In this document: positions 41,297 through 51,121 of the stretch, one piece after another
How the letters are laid out: each line of letters starts with the position of its first letter
Position numbering within the stretch: position 1 is the first letter of the stretch
Assembly (NCBI RefSeq): GCF_013304825.1
Contig: NZ_JAAWUO010000003.1
Span: forward strand, 1 to 64,000
From: Blautia schinkii
Lineage (GTDB): Bacteria > Bacillota > Clostridia > Lachnospirales > Lachnospiraceae
Reading direction: 5' to 3'
DNA length: 64,000 nucleotides
Made by a program: the position numbers and the translations under genes
The notes under the pieces: generated by a model
What the model saw: only the letters and a program-made list of their open reading frames with translations
Databases searched by the model: none
Told to the model about the DNA's origin: nothing

Positions 41297-42205
41297 ATGA
41301 AGTTGCAAAAAAGCATGGCCCTGAATAGGCTAAAGAGAAACCATCTGTCCGGCAGGAGATTTTTTGCCATGCGTAAAAAAGTGTATACAGGAAAAGGAAT
41401 CGGTGTGGCTGTGCTGGACACCGGAATTTTTCCTCATATAGATTTCGGCAGCCGTATCAGGGCTTTCTGTGATTTTACAAAAGGAAAAACAGGACCTTAT
41501 GATGATAATGGACATGGAACCCACGTAAGCGGGATCCTGGGAGGGGATGGAGCTGCGTCAGATGGCAGATACAAAGGAGCTGCACCTGGATGTAGCATCA
41601 TTGCCCTGAAAGTTCTGGACCGGTTCGGGAACGGAAGCCGGGAAGATGTGCTCAGGGCTTTCAGATGGATCGTGAATTTCGGACAGATCTATAATATCCG
41701 TGTTGTGAATATTTCTGTTGGAACTACTTCCAGGAGTAGAAACGAACAGCAGGATCTTCTGCGTGGAGTGGATGAGCTCTGGGATCAGGGACTTGTGGTG
41801 GTGGCAGCTGCCGGAAACCAGGGGCCTGGGTCAGGAACTGTAACTGCACCGGGAAGCAGCCGTAAGATCATCACCGTAGGTTCCAGTGATATGCTCCAGG
41901 GAAATAAGGCTGTTTCCGGTAGAGGACCTACATTTGAGTGCGTGTGCAAGCCGGATCTGGTAGCACCTGGAAACCGGATCACAGCCTGCACACCCGGCTA
42001 TCCTTATTCCTATGGGATCAAAAGCGGAACATCCATGTCAACTCCAAGAATTTCCGGTGCAATAGCCTGTCTTCTGGAAAAAGAACCTCAGCTTTCCAAT
42101 GTGGAAGTAAAAATGTTGTTAAAAGAAAGCACGGATGATATGGGACTTCCCAGAAATCAGCAGGGATGGGGTAAATTTAACTGTGAAAAACTAATGAAAT
42201 GTTAA
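41297..42205 (+). CDS. intracellular subtilisin-like serine protease (S8, AprX-like)
   Basis: Peptidase S8 with all active-site blocks: Asp in GVAVLDTGIFPH (~residues 36-42), His in DDNGHGTHVSGI, the oxyanion Asn in VVAAAGNQGPG and Ser in SGTSMSTPRISGAIA. It has no signal peptide and no long propeptide, so it is probably cytoplasmic like AprX or Isp. 302 residues is at the short end. The start is unsure: ATG 41297 abuts a leader peptide stop, while ATG 41369 (MRKKVYTGKG) has AGGAG 10 bases upstream and would still keep the whole catalytic domain. It is next to spoIVA on one side and icd on the other. Confidence 0.9.
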   Translation: MKLQKSMALNRLKRNHLSGRRFFAMRKKVYTGKGIGVAVLDTGIFPHIDFGSRIRAFCDFTKGKTGPYDDNGHGTHVSGILGGDGAASDGRYKGAAPGCSIIALKVLDRFGNGSREDVLRAFRWIVNFGQIYNIRVVNISVGTTSRSRNEQQDLLRGVDELWDQGLVVVAAAGNQGPGSGTVTAPGSSRKIITVGSSDMLQGNKAVSGRGPTFECVCKPDLVAPGNRITACTPGYPYSYGIKSGTSMSTPRISGAIACLLEKEPQLSNVEVKMLLKESTDDMGLPRNQQGWGKFNCEKLMKC

Positions 42206-42252
42206 ATTATTATATAATTTCTATAAACATGTTATGGTAAAGTATAAAAGCG

Positions 42253-42281
42253 TTGACGGAAATAGAAAATATGAGTACAAT
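42253..42281 (+). promoter_or_regulatory. icd promoter
   Basis: TTGACG (42253-42258), 17-bp spacer, TACAAT (42276-42281), 45 bases before the start codon. Confidence 0.8.
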
Positions 42282-42325
42282 GTACAGTAAAAGTGCAAAA
42301 GAAAGACTCTAAAGGAGAAAATATT

Positions 42326-43537
42326 ATGGAAAAAATTAAAATGCAGACACCTTTAGTTGAGATGGACGGAGATGAGATGACACGTATCCTGTGGCAGATC
42401 ATCAAGGACGAACTTCTCACACCATATCTTGATCTGAATACAGAATATTATGATCTTGGTCTTGAGCACAGAAATGAGACAGATGATCAGGTAACTATCG
42501 ATGCAGCAGAGGCAACCAAGAAATACGGTGTTGCTGTAAAATGTGCAACCATCACTCCGAATGCAGCCAGAATGGAAGAGTATGACCTCAAAAAAATGTA
42601 CAAGAGCCCGAACGGAACCATCCGTGCCATTCTTGATGGAACTGTATTCCGTGCACCGATTGTAGTAAAGGGCATTGAACCATGTGTAAAGAACTGGGTA
42701 AAACCGATCACACTTGCCCGTCATGCATATGGAGATATATACAAGAACACAGAGTTCTATATCAACAAACCGGGAGATGCTTATCTTGTATTTGAAGGTG
42801 AGGACGGAGAAGAACGCAAAGAGCTGATCCAGCATTTTGACGGTGCCGGTGTCCTTCGTGGCATGCACAATCTTGATGATTCAGTGAAGAGCTTTGCAAG
42901 AAGCTGTTTTAACTATGCGCTGGATACCAGACAGGACGTATGGTTTGGAAGCAAAGATACCATCTCCAAGACATATGACGGCAGATTTAAAGAGATCTTC
43001 CAGCAGATCTTTGATGCAGAGTTCAAGGATAAATTTGAGGAAGCAGGACTCACCTATTTCTACAGCCTGATCGATGATATCGTAGCACGTGTCATGAAGG
43101 CAGACGGTGGATTTATCTGGGCATGCAAGAACTATGACGGTGATGTTATGAGTGATATGGTTTCTTCTGCATTTGGTTCTCTTGCAATGATGACATCTGT
43201 CCTGGTATCTCCGAAGGGATATTTCGAGTACGAGGCTGCTCACGGAACAGTACAGAGACATTACTACCGTCATCTCGAGGGAAAAGAAACTTCCACAAAC
43301 TCCGTTGCAACGATCTTTGCATGGACAGGTGCTCTCAGAAAGAGGGGAGAGCTGGATGGAAATGCAGCACTTGCTGATTTTGCGGGAAAACTGGAAAAAG
43401 CAACTCTTGACACTATCGAAAGCGGAAAAATGACAAAAGACCTTGCTCTTATCACATCCCTGAAAGATGTACAGGTACTGAACAGCAGGGACTTCATCCT
43501 GGCTGTAAAGGCAAGACTTGATGAGCTGATGGCATAA
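42326..43537 (+). CDS. icd: NADP-dependent isocitrate dehydrogenase, eukaryotic-like type
   Basis: Oxidative decarboxylation of isocitrate to 2-oxoglutarate, which feeds glutamate synthesis in an anaerobe with a partial TCA path. The N-terminus [24 protein letters not shown] and segments [52 protein letters not shown] and [17 protein letters not shown] match the homodimeric type II IDH subfamily shared with mitochondria, not the E. coli type. 403 residues from ATG 42326, set by AAAGGAGAAA; an earlier in-frame ATG includes that site. It is a single-gene unit with its own promoter and terminator. Confidence 0.95.
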   Translation: MEKIKMQTPLVEMDGDEMTRILWQIIKDELLTPYLDLNTEYYDLGLEHRNETDDQVTIDAAEATKKYGVAVKCATITPNAARMEEYDLKKMYKSPNGTIRAILDGTVFRAPIVVKGIEPCVKNWVKPITLARHAYGDIYKNTEFYINKPGDAYLVFEGEDGEERKELIQHFDGAGVLRGMHNLDDSVKSFARSCFNYALDTRQDVWFGSKDTISKTYDGRFKEIFQQIFDAEFKDKFEEAGLTYFYSLIDDIVARVMKADGGFIWACKNYDGDVMSDMVSSAFGSLAMMTSVLVSPKGYFEYEAAHGTVQRHYYRHLEGKETSTNSVATIFAWTGALRKRGELDGNAALADFAGKLEKATLDTIESGKMTKDLALITSLKDVQVLNSRDFILAVKARLDELMA

Positions 43538-43572
43538 GATCTGATCAGAGAAAGAAATTATTCTGATGTGAT

Positions 43573-43623
43573 AAAAAAACTGCACCGAAGATCCTGAAAT
43601 ATGGATCACGGTGCAGTTTTTTA
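43573..43623 (+). terminator. bidirectional terminator between icd and cbiK
   Basis: AAAAAAACTGCACCG..GATCC pairs with GGATC.CGGTGCAGTTTTTT, around 43573-43623. T-runs on both strands serve the convergent genes. Confidence 0.88.
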
Positions 43624-43638
43624 ATATCAATTACAAAA

Positions 43639-44436
43639 TTAAACTGATGCGTTCATGGCAGCCTGTACATGATCAACAAGGATCTGTCTGATCTCTGGGT
43701 ATTCTCCAAGACCCTTTAATACTGGTGTAACCTCATATCCACCGGAAGAAAGAAGATTCATCCAGGAATCCGGATCATCCCCTGCAAGGTCGTTCTGTGC
43801 GTGATCTCCGGCTACGATCATAAACGGAGCAAGTATGATCTTCTTTGGCTTAAAAGTATCAGCAGCACGGAGAAGAGAGTCCAGTGCAGGATAAGCTTCC
43901 ACAGTGCCAAGAAAAATATTCTTGTGTCCCATATCCTGGAAGCGATAAGCCAGTGCTGCATAGACAGTGTTGGAATAATGTTCTGTTCCATGTCCCATAA
44001 GAACAAGGGCTGTCATTGAATCCATATCCTGAAATTCATCTGCTACAGCTTTCACAACAGCCTGGTTGTCATTCTCTGTGGTAAGAAGCGGGTTTCCAAA
44101 AACAATGCTTGCAAACTGATCTTTAAAAGAAAGAGCATCTGCCTTCATCTGATCATTCTCAATACCGTTGATCACATGGGTGGGCTGTACTACAACATCT
44201 GTGATCCCATCGCGGAGCATCTGCTCCATGGCTTCTTTTACAGTGTTTATAATGATCCCGTCGCGTTTCTTAAGCTTGGAAATGATCATCTTGCTTGTCC
44301 ATGCACGGTAGGTTGGACAGGCCGGGAATGCATCGGCAATATCGCGCTCAATAGCATCAATGGTAACTTTACGCGTATTCTCGTAGCTTGTGCCGAAGCT
44401 GACTACAAGGATCGCTTTTTTTGAAGCTGAATTCAT
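43639..44436 (-). CDS. cbiK: sirohydrochlorin cobaltochelatase CbiK
   Basis: Inserts cobalt into sirohydrochlorin in the anaerobic cobalamin pathway. Family blocks are ILVVSFGTSYENTRK at the N-terminus, VVQPTHVINGIEND with the first metal-binding His, GTVEAYPAL, and APFMIVAGDHAQNDLAGDD with the second. 265 residues from ATG 44436, with GGAGG upstream, equals the Salmonella CbiK length; a longer frame would pass through this site. It has a near-perfect promoter and is divergent from the hemA operon, which makes its substrate. This links corrinoid supply to the Wood-Ljungdahl corrinoid protein. Confidence 0.93.
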   Translation of the reverse strand: MNSASKKAILVVSFGTSYENTRKVTIDAIERDIADAFPACPTYRAWTSKMIISKLKKRDGIIINTVKEAMEQMLRDGITDVVVQPTHVINGIENDQMKADALSFKDQFASIVFGNPLLTTENDNQAVVKAVADEFQDMDSMTALVLMGHGTEHYSNTVYAALAYRFQDMGHKNIFLGTVEAYPALDSLLRAADTFKPKKIILAPFMIVAGDHAQNDLAGDDPDSWMNLLSSGGYEVTPVLKGLGEYPEIRQILVDHVQAAMNASV

Positions 44437-44525
44437 ACTGGGATTTCCTCCATCCTGGAAAATATTGATTTTTATATTTTTCCGCAAAAATATAAAAGAA
44501 TTATACAGATTTCTACCTGATGAAT

Positions 44526-44554
44526 ATTATAAAAGGCGGGCACAGGATTGTCAA
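44526..44554 (-). promoter_or_regulatory. cbiK promoter, consensus
   Basis: Minus strand: TTGACA (44554-44549), 17-bp spacer, TATAAT (44531-44526), both perfect. Six bases separate it from the -35 of the divergent hemA promoter. Confidence 0.88.
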
Positions 44555-44560
44555 TCATAG

Positions 44561-44589
44561 TTGACTTTCCAGCCGGAAATGTTTATCAT
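44561..44589 (+). promoter_or_regulatory. hemA operon promoter
   Basis: TTGACT (44561-44566), 17-bp spacer, TATCAT (44584-44589). With the cbiK -35 it forms the dyad GTCAA-tcatag-TTGAC (44550-44565). A direct repeat TGCGAAAT (44600-44607 and 44609-44616) covers the start region. The ~115-nt leader shows no B12-riboswitch boxes. Confidence 0.6.
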
Positions 44590-44711
44590 TATATAAGACT
44601 GCGAAATATGCGAAATGTACAGGAATATACGTGTGAGAGAACGGAATTTCGGCAGAAAAGACATAAATTTTGCTGGATTTATATTATAGAAACAAAGGAG
44701 AAACATAAGAC

Positions 44712-45941
44712 ATGAGTATATTCATGCTTGGAATTGACCACAATATGGCACCTGTGGATATCAGAGCTCTTTTTGCCTTTACCCGGAAGAATACCGGGGA
44801 GGCACTGCAGCAGCTTCATAAAGAGCCGGGGATCTGCGGGTGTATTATTCTGTCAACCTGCAACCGCCTGGAGTTGTGGGTAAGCACAGATGATGATGAA
44901 AAGCCGGAACTGTATCAGTGGCTTTGTTCATTGAAGGGAGTGCAGGGAGAAGAATACCGGAAATATTTCATCAGCAGGGAGAATGAAGAGGCAGTGGAGC
45001 ATCTTTTTTACTTGACCAGTGGTCTGAAATCACAGATTCTGGGAGAAGATCAGATTCTTACCCAGGTAAAAGAAGCCTTAAGCTTTGCAAGGGATGAATT
45101 TACCACAGACAGTGTTCTGGAGGTGCTTTTCCGTATGGCTGTTACAGTTGGCAAGAAGATCAAGACGGAGGTTCCTTTTTCCCATGGAAATCCTTCCGTG
45201 ATCCATCAGGCCATCCGATTTCTGGAAGAGGGCGGATATCACATCCGCAATAAGGTCTGTATGGTGATCGGAAACGGCGAGATGGGTAAGATGGCGGCAC
45301 AGACATTAAGAGAAGCAGGAGCTGATGTAACGGTCACCATCCGTCAGTACAGAAGCGGTGTGGTAAACATCCCGGTTGGATGCAGCAGGATCAATTACGG
45401 TGAGAGAATGGATTATCTGCCGGAATGTGATCTGGTCGTCAGTGCAACGGCAAGTCCGAACTATACACTGACAGAAGAGCTGTTTGAGGATGTGAGACTG
45501 GAGCGGCCTATGATACTGATCGATCTGGCTGTGCCGAGAGATATTGATCCGGAGATCGGAAAGAAAGAGAATCTGACGCTTTATGATATGGACAGTTTCC
45601 GTGTCAGCGAGACACCGAAAGAGCTTGCAGATAATCTGGAGGCAGCCGGTGCGATCGTAAAAGCACAGATGGATGAGTTTTTTCAGTGGCTGGACGGACG
45701 GGATATTATTCCGCGTATCCAGGAGATCAGAGCTGATGCAGTGGAAGATCTGAATTTAAGGATCGAGAAGATTTTCCGTAAGACTCCGATGGAAGACTCA
45801 GACAGAGAAAAATTAAAAAAAGCAGTGGATACTGCGGCCGGAAAAGTTGTGAACAAGCTGATCTTCGGACTCAGGGACAGCCTGAACCAGGATGCTTTTC
45901 TGGAATGTGTGGAAGGACTGGAGAAACTTTATGAAGAATAA
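44712..45941 (+). CDS. hemA: glutamyl-tRNA reductase
   Basis: First committed step of C5 tetrapyrrole synthesis: Glu-tRNA to glutamate-1-semialdehyde. Seen are the N-terminal catalytic Cys in STCNRLELW (~49-57), GLKSQILGEDQI, the Rossmann motif VIGNGEMGKMAAQTL and DLAVPRDIDPEIG. 409 residues is on the family scale. AAAGGAGAAAC is the ribosome site. Its last 11 bases overlap the start of the next gene. Position 1 of a six-gene operon agrees with its control role. Confidence 0.95.
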   Translation: MSIFMLGIDHNMAPVDIRALFAFTRKNTGEALQQLHKEPGICGCIILSTCNRLELWVSTDDDEKPELYQWLCSLKGVQGEEYRKYFISRENEEAVEHLFYLTSGLKSQILGEDQILTQVKEALSFARDEFTTDSVLEVLFRMAVTVGKKIKTEVPFSHGNPSVIHQAIRFLEEGGYHIRNKVCMVIGNGEMGKMAAQTLREAGADVTVTIRQYRSGVVNIPVGCSRINYGERMDYLPECDLVVSATASPNYTLTEELFEDVRLERPMILIDLAVPRDIDPEIGKKENLTLYDMDSFRVSETPKELADNLEAAGAIVKAQMDEFFQWLDGRDIIPRIQEIRADAVEDLNLRIEKIFRKTPMEDSDREKLKKAVDTAAGKVVNKLIFGLRDSLNQDAFLECVEGLEKLYEE

Positions 45942-46419
45942 ACCTTATTTCCCCATGTTTATAGATTTGTCAGATAAGAACATCGTTGTGGCAGGAGGCG
46001 GCAAGATCGCCACAAGAAGAGTGCGTACACTTCTGAAATTTACAAGAAATATTACTGTGGTGGCACCGAAAGTTACACAGGAACTGATGGATCTTGGAAA
46101 GGCAGGAACAATAACCTTACATAACCGGCCTGTGAAACGTTCTGATTTTGCAGCCGCATATATGGTGATCGCAGCCACTAATGACTGGAAATTAAACGAT
46201 GAGATCCACCGTGTCTGTCGTGAAGAGGGTATTTATGTGAATGTAGCCTCCGACAGAGAAGCCTGTGATTTTTATTTCCCGGGTGTTTATATGCGGGATG
46301 AGATGGTTGTAGGTGTTACGGCCAGCGGCCTTGACCATAAGAAAGCGAAGCGTATACGGGAAGAGATACAGAAAGCACTGGAAAAAGTATTAGAGGAGCA
46401 GGACGATGAAGAAGAATAA
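45931..46419 (+). CDS. precorrin-2 dehydrogenase / sirohydrochlorin ferrochelatase-like
   Basis: Oxidises precorrin-2 to sirohydrochlorin with NAD+, and may insert iron. The 162-residue protein has the MET8/CysG-N fold: FPMFIDLSDKNIVVAGGGKIATRRV (Rossmann, ~8-32), VVAPKVTQEL, AAYMVIAATND and VNVASDREACDFYFPGV. It lacks the C-terminal methyltransferase of full CysG; that activity is in the CobA/HemD fusion two genes on. ATG 45931 follows GGAGAAACTTT; an in-frame start 39 bases earlier lies deeper inside hemA. It overlaps hemC by 14 bases. Confidence 0.9.
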   Translation: MKNKPYFPMFIDLSDKNIVVAGGGKIATRRVRTLLKFTRNITVVAPKVTQELMDLGKAGTITLHNRPVKRSDFAAAYMVIAATNDWKLNDEIHRVCREEGIYVNVASDREACDFYFPGVYMRDEMVVGVTASGLDHKKAKRIREEIQKALEKVLEEQDDEEE

Positions 46420-47302
46420 GATCGTGATCGGAAGCAGAGAGAGCAAGCTTGCAGTGCTCCAGAGCGAAATGGTCCGTGACTATATAAAGAAACAGAATCC
46501 GGAACTTGAGGTGGAAATACTTACCATGAAGACCACCGGAGATATCATCCTTGACCGCACCCTGGATAAAGTAGGGGGAAAGGGTCTCTTTGTAAAAGAA
46601 CTGGACAAAGCACTGATGGACGGAAAAAGCATTCTTTCTGTACACAGCCTTAAAGATATGCCAATGGAAGTACAGGAAGAGCTGCCGCTTCTGGCATTTT
46701 CCAAAAGAGAAGACCCGAGAGATGTGCTGGTACTTCCGGAGGGCGTTACAGAGTTAGATAAGAATAAACCTCTTGGATGCTCCAGCTTAAGACGAACTCT
46801 GCAGCTGAAAAAAATATATCCGGATATGGAAGTGAAGAGTATCCGCGGAAATCTCCAGACAAGACTTCGTAAGCTGGATGAAGGCCAGTACAGCGGCCTG
46901 ATCCTGGCAGCGGCAGGACTTAAGCGACTGGGACTTAAGGCACGCATCAACCGGTATTTTACAGCAGATGAGATCATTCCGGCGGCAGGCCAGGGAATCC
47001 TTGCTGTGCAGGGCCGTAAAGGGGAAGATTACGGATTTCTTGATGGTTATTGTGATGCAGACGCCTGGGCAGCAGGAAGTGCGGAGAGAGCGTTTGTGAA
47101 ACTTCTGGATGGTGGATGTTCTTCACCTGTGGCAGCTCATGCGGAAGTTTATGGGGAAGAGATTTATCTCCGCGGTCTTTACTACAATGAAAAAGACGGT
47201 TCCTATGTAACAGGAACTCTGCGTGGACAGAGAAAAGATGCAGAGAAACTTGGCAGAGAGCTTGCAGAAACTCTTCGGGAAAAAGGAGAAAATAAAGAAT
47301 GA
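46406..47302 (+). CDS. hemC: porphobilinogen deaminase (hydroxymethylbilane synthase)
   Basis: Joins four porphobilinogen units to hydroxymethylbilane. Blocks are VIGSRESKLAVLQ, KTTGDIILDR, GGKGLFVKELDKALMDG, HSLKDMP (Asp of catalysis), SSLRRTLQLKK, RGNLQTRLRKL and the dipyrromethane-cofactor Cys in LDGGCSSPVAAHA. 298 residues is normal. GAGGAGCAGGACG lies before the ATG within the preceding gene. The stop overlaps the next start by 4 bases. Confidence 0.96.
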   Translation: MKKNKIVIGSRESKLAVLQSEMVRDYIKKQNPELEVEILTMKTTGDIILDRTLDKVGGKGLFVKELDKALMDGKSILSVHSLKDMPMEVQEELPLLAFSKREDPRDVLVLPEGVTELDKNKPLGCSSLRRTLQLKKIYPDMEVKSIRGNLQTRLRKLDEGQYSGLILAAAGLKRLGLKARINRYFTADEIIPAAGQGILAVQGRKGEDYGFLDGYCDADAWAAGSAERAFVKLLDGGCSSPVAAHAEVYGEEIYLRGLYYNEKDGSYVTGTLRGQRKDAEKLGRELAETLREKGENKE

Positions 47303-48804
47303 AAACAGGAAAAGTTTGGCTTGTAGGTGCAGGCCCTGGGGATATCGGTCTTTTTACATTAAAAGGTCTTAAGGTTCTGGAGCAGGCAGATGTGGTTGTT
47401 TATGACAGCCTTGTGGGACAGGGCGTACTGTCACGGATCCCGGCAGAGGCGAAGCTGATCAACGTGGGAAAACGTGCCAGCCATCACATCATGCGCCAGG
47501 AGGATATCAATCAGGTGCTTCTTGAGGAGGCGCAGAAAGGACATCGCGTAGTACGACTGAAAGGCGGAGACCCTTTTCTTTTCGGAAGAGGCGGCGAGGA
47601 GCTGGAGCTTCTTGAGGAGAACGGAATCGCTTATGAGGTGGTTCCGGGAGTTACCTCTTCCATCGCAGTTCCTGCATACAACGGAGTTCCGGTAACACAC
47701 AGAGATTTCTGTTCTTCTGTGCACATTATTACGGGACATAAGCGTGCAGGAAAGGAGTACGACATTGATTTTCGCGCTCTTGTTGACACAAAAGGTACCC
47801 TGGTATTTCTTATGGGTGTGTCCGCACTTCCGGATATCTGTGCAGGACTTATGAATGCAGGAATGGATAAAAATATGCCGGCAGCGATCCTCCAGAAGGG
47901 AACCACAGCAGGACAGAAACGCATCGTGGCTACAGTTTCCACTCTGGAAGAAGAAGTGAAGCGTCAGGGAATCGAGACGCCGGCTATTATTGTTGTGGGC
48001 AAAGTCTGTACACTGGCTGAGAAATTCGGCTGGTATGAGGAACTTCCTCTTGCAGGCTGGAAGGTTCTTGTCACAAGACCGAAGGAACTGATTTCCAGAA
48101 CAGCAGAAAAACTTCGTGAGAAAGGTGCCGAGGTACTGGAACTTCCGGCTATCCGTACTGTGCCAATGGAGGATCAGAAGCTCCTCCATGAAGCTTTTGC
48201 GAAGCTTGAAACATATCAGTGGCTGGTATTTACAAGTCCTACGGGAGTAAGAGTATTCTTTGAGGAGCTAATCCGTTACGGAAAAGATATCCGTGCTATG
48301 GGAAATATCCGTCTGGCAGTGATCGGAGAGGGAACAAAAAAAGCTCTGAGGGAGCGAGGCCTTCTTGCAGATTTCGTGCCGTCTGTATATGATGGCGATA
48401 CCCTTGGAAAAGAGCTTGCAGAGATCCTTTCCGGAGGCGAGAAGATCCTGATTCCCCGTGCTGAAAAAGGAAATGAGAAGCTTACTGCATTTCTTACAGA
48501 GGCGGGCGCATCTGTTTCTGATATTCCGACTTATCAGACCGTTTATGAGGCGAGTCAGCTTATTGACGAGAAGAAGGAATTTGAGAACGGCGAGATCAGC
48601 TGTGCAGTATTTACAAGTGCTTCCACAGTGAAAGGCTTTGTGGAAGGAACAAAAGGACTGGATTATTCAAAAGTCAAAGCAGCCTGCATCGGAAAACAGA
48701 CCAAAGCAGCGGCAGAGAGTTTTGGAATGAAAGCATATATGGCAGAAAAAGCCACCATTGACAGTCTTGTCAAACTGGTGGAGGATATGAAAAGGAGCGA
48801 ATGA
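47299..48804 (+). CDS. cobA: fused uroporphyrinogen-III C-methyltransferase / uroporphyrinogen-III synthase
   Basis: Bifunctional protein of 501 residues. The N-terminal half (~1-245) is SAM-dependent uroporphyrinogen-III methyltransferase (SUMT): [46 protein letters not shown] and [21 protein letters not shown]. The C-terminal half (~250-500) is Hem[48 protein letters not shown] and [12 protein letters not shown]. The fusion is common in Clostridia that use tetrapyrroles for corrinoids and siroheme. It overlaps hemC and hemB by 4 bases or less. The product goes to precorrin-2. Confidence 0.95.
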   Translation: MKTGKVWLVGAGPGDIGLFTLKGLKVLEQADVVVYDSLVGQGVLSRIPAEAKLINVGKRASHHIMRQEDINQVLLEEAQKGHRVVRLKGGDPFLFGRGGEELELLEENGIAYEVVPGVTSSIAVPAYNGVPVTHRDFCSSVHIITGHKRAGKEYDIDFRALVDTKGTLVFLMGVSALPDICAGLMNAGMDKNMPAAILQKGTTAGQKRIVATVSTLEEEVKRQGIETPAIIVVGKVCTLAEKFGWYEELPLAGWKVLVTRPKELISRTAEKLREKGAEVLELPAIRTVPMEDQKLLHEAFAKLETYQWLVFTSPTGVRVFFEELIRYGKDIRAMGNIRLAVIGEGTKKALRERGLLADFVPSVYDGDTLGKELAEILSGGEKILIPRAEKGNEKLTAFLTEAGASVSDIPTYQTVYEASQLIDEKKEFENGEISCAVFTSASTVKGFVEGTKGLDYSKVKAACIGKQTKAAAESFGMKAYMAEKATIDSLVKLVEDMKRSE

Positions 48805-48806
48805 TC

Positions 48807-49790
48807 ATGGAATTGACAAAAAGACCAAGAAGATTAAGAAACGGAGAGTATCTTCGCAAGATGGTGCGTGAGACAAGAATGGATAAATCTTCTCTTATGT
48901 ATCCGATGTTCGTAATGGAAGGCGAGAATAAGGAAGAAGAAATCCCGTCCATGACAGGACAGTACCGCTATAGTCTGGACCGCCTCCCATATAAGCTGGA
49001 GCAGCTTGCAAAAGCAGGTGTCGGAAGTGTTATGCTTTTCGGTATCCCGGATCATAAGGATGAAGTAGGAAGCGGCGCATACGATCCGGAAGGAATCGTA
49101 CAGAGAGCACTTCGCGTTGCAAAAGAGAAATTCCCGGAGCTTTATTATGTAACAGATGTATGCATGTGTGAGTATACTTCCCATGGTCACTGCGGTGTTC
49201 TCTGCGGCCATGATGTAGATAACGACAAGACTCTGGACCTTCTTGCAAAAACAGCTCTTTCCCATGTAGAGGCAGGTGCTGATATGGTAGCTCCTTCTGA
49301 CATGATGGATGGCCGTGTTGCAGCAATCAGAGAATGCCTGGATAAAGCAGGACATTACACAACACCGATCATGTCCTATGCTGTAAAATATGCTTCTGCG
49401 TTTTACGGCCCGTTCCGTGAAGCAGCAGATTCAGCTCCGGCCTTTGGCGACAGAAAGAGCTACCAGATGGATCCGCACAACAGCAGAGAGGGACTGAAAG
49501 AGGCCCTCGCAGATGTGGAAGAGGGTGCTGATATTATTATGGTAAAACCGGCTCTTGCATACCAGGATATGATCTGGCAGGTAAAAGAGGCAACAAACGT
49601 ACCGGTTGCAGCATACAGCGTCAGCGGTGAGTACGCAATGGTAAAAGCCGCAGCAGCAAATGGCTGGATCGATGAGGAGAGGATCGTAGGCGAGATGGCT
49701 ACCGGAGCATTCCGTTCAGGAGCACAGGTTTATCTTACTTATTATGCAGAACTTCTTGCAAGACTTATGGATGAAGGGAGAATCGGCTGA
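48807..49790 (+). CDS. hemB: delta-aminolevulinic acid dehydratase (porphobilinogen synthase)
   Basis: Condenses two aminolevulinate molecules to porphobilinogen. Blocks are RPRRLRNGEYLRKMVRET, LMYPMFVMEG, the metal-site Cys segment DVCMCEYTSHGHCGVLCG (~115-132, zinc type), APSDMMDGRV, SYAVKYASAFYGPFREA with the Schiff-base Lys, and IIMVKPALAYQD with the second Lys. AGGAG lies 9 bases before ATG 48807; ATG 48801, overlapping the upstream TGA, is 3 bases from it and less likely. 327 residues. The stop overlaps the hemL start. Confidence 0.96.
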   Translation: MELTKRPRRLRNGEYLRKMVRETRMDKSSLMYPMFVMEGENKEEEIPSMTGQYRYSLDRLPYKLEQLAKAGVGSVMLFGIPDHKDEVGSGAYDPEGIVQRALRVAKEKFPELYYVTDVCMCEYTSHGHCGVLCGHDVDNDKTLDLLAKTALSHVEAGADMVAPSDMMDGRVAAIRECLDKAGHYTTPIMSYAVKYASAFYGPFREAADSAPAFGDRKSYQMDPHNSREGLKEALADVEEGADIIMVKPALAYQDMIWQVKEATNVPVAAYSVSGEYAMVKAAAANGWIDEERIVGEMATGAFRSGAQVYLTYYAELLARLMDEGRIG

Positions 49791-51070
49791 TGACAAGATC
49801 AGAACAGTTATTTGAGCGTGCAGTAAAAAGGATCCCGGGCGGCGTAAACAGTCCGGTAAGATCTTACGGAGCTATTGGCGAGGCACCTCGTTTTATTGAA
49901 AAAGCAGATAAATGCTATATTTATGATGTAGATGGCAACCGTTATGTAGATTATATTGATTCCTGGGGACCGATGATCCTGGGACATAATTTCCCGGAGA
50001 TCCGCGAGAGCGTAATCAAGGCCTGCGAGAATGGCTTAAGTTTCGGATGCGCCACAGGTATTGAGGTGGAGATCGCAGAGTTCATCTGTGAGCACATTCC
50101 TCATGTAGATATGATCCGTATGGTAAACTCAGGAACAGAGGCTGTTATGAGCGCCATCCGTGCAGCAAGAGGATACACAGGAAAAGATAAGATCATTAAA
50201 TTCGCAGGATGCTATCACGGACACAGTGACTGCCTTCTGGTAAGCGCCGGTTCTGGTGTGATGGCAAGCGGAATTCCGGACAGTGCAGGCGTTCCGAAGG
50301 GATGTACACAGGATACCATGACAGCAACCTATAATGATGCAGCCAGTGTGGAAGCACTTCTCAAGCAGGAAGAAGGAAATGTGGCAGCAGTGATCGTGGA
50401 AGCTGTAGGAGCCAACATGGGTGTTGTTCCTCCGAAACCAGGATTCTTAAAAAGACTTCGTGAGCTCTGCGATGAGCATAATTGTCTGCTGATCTTTGAT
50501 GAGGTTATCACAGGCTTCCGTCTTGCTTTCGGCGGCGCAGCAGAGTATTTTGGCATCCGTCCGGATCTTGTAACTTACGGAAAGATCATCGGAGCGGGTA
50601 TGCCGGTTGGTGCATACGGCGGACGTAAGGAGATCATGGAGCTTATTTCTCCATGCGGCCCTGTATATCAGGCAGGTACATTAAGCGGAAATCCGGTTGC
50701 CATGGCAGCAGGATTCACACAGCTGAAATACCTCTATGAGCATCAGGAAATTTATAAAGAGCTGAAAACAAAAGGTGAAAAGCTTTACGGCGGATTAAAG
50801 AAGATCGTTGAGGAAAAAGGTCTTCCATATCAGGTAAATTATGATTCTTCCCTGGCAAGTATTTTCTTTACAGATCAGGAAGTAAAAGATTATGTTTCTG
50901 CAAAAACTTCTGATCTTGATCTTTTTGCGAAATACTTCAAGGGAATGTTGAAACGTGGTATTCATCTTGCACCATCACAGTTTGAGGCAATGTTCCTTTC
51001 CACAGCACATACAGACGAAGTTATTGATGAGACTCTGGAGGCAATGCGTGGTGCACTGGGAGATCTGTAA
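49790..51070 (+). CDS. hemL: glutamate-1-semialdehyde 2,1-aminomutase
   Basis: PLP enzyme converting glutamate-1-semialdehyde to 5-aminolevulinate. Seen are RIPGGVNSPVRSYGAIGEAPRF, MVNSGTEAVMSAIRAARG, FAGCYHGHSD, LIFDEVITGFR (PLP Asp) and TYGKIIGAGMPVGAYGG with the catalytic Lys (~265). 426 residues is the family length. The ATG overlaps the hemB TGA by one base. It is last in the operon; no later heme genes (hemE onward) follow, so the pathway here supplies uroporphyrinogen III for siroheme and corrinoids. Confidence 0.96.
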   Translation: MTRSEQLFERAVKRIPGGVNSPVRSYGAIGEAPRFIEKADKCYIYDVDGNRYVDYIDSWGPMILGHNFPEIRESVIKACENGLSFGCATGIEVEIAEFICEHIPHVDMIRMVNSGTEAVMSAIRAARGYTGKDKIIKFAGCYHGHSDCLLVSAGSGVMASGIPDSAGVPKGCTQDTMTATYNDAASVEALLKQEEGNVAAVIVEAVGANMGVVPPKPGFLKRLRELCDEHNCLLIFDEVITGFRLAFGGAAEYFGIRPDLVTYGKIIGAGMPVGAYGGRKEIMELISPCGPVYQAGTLSGNPVAMAAGFTQLKYLYEHQEIYKELKTKGEKLYGGLKKIVEEKGLPYQVNYDSSLASIFFTDQEVKDYVSAKTSDLDLFAKYFKGMLKRGIHLAPSQFEAMFLSTAHTDEVIDETLEAMRGALGDL

Positions 51071-51121
51071 AAAACAGCAACTTTGCATAAAAAATTGCAC
51101 AAAAGATAACAGGATGATAAC

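Noticed and set aside
44590-44711. possible cobalamin riboswitch before hemA
   Set aside because: The B12-box and core helices are missing and the leader is too short for a full aptamer.
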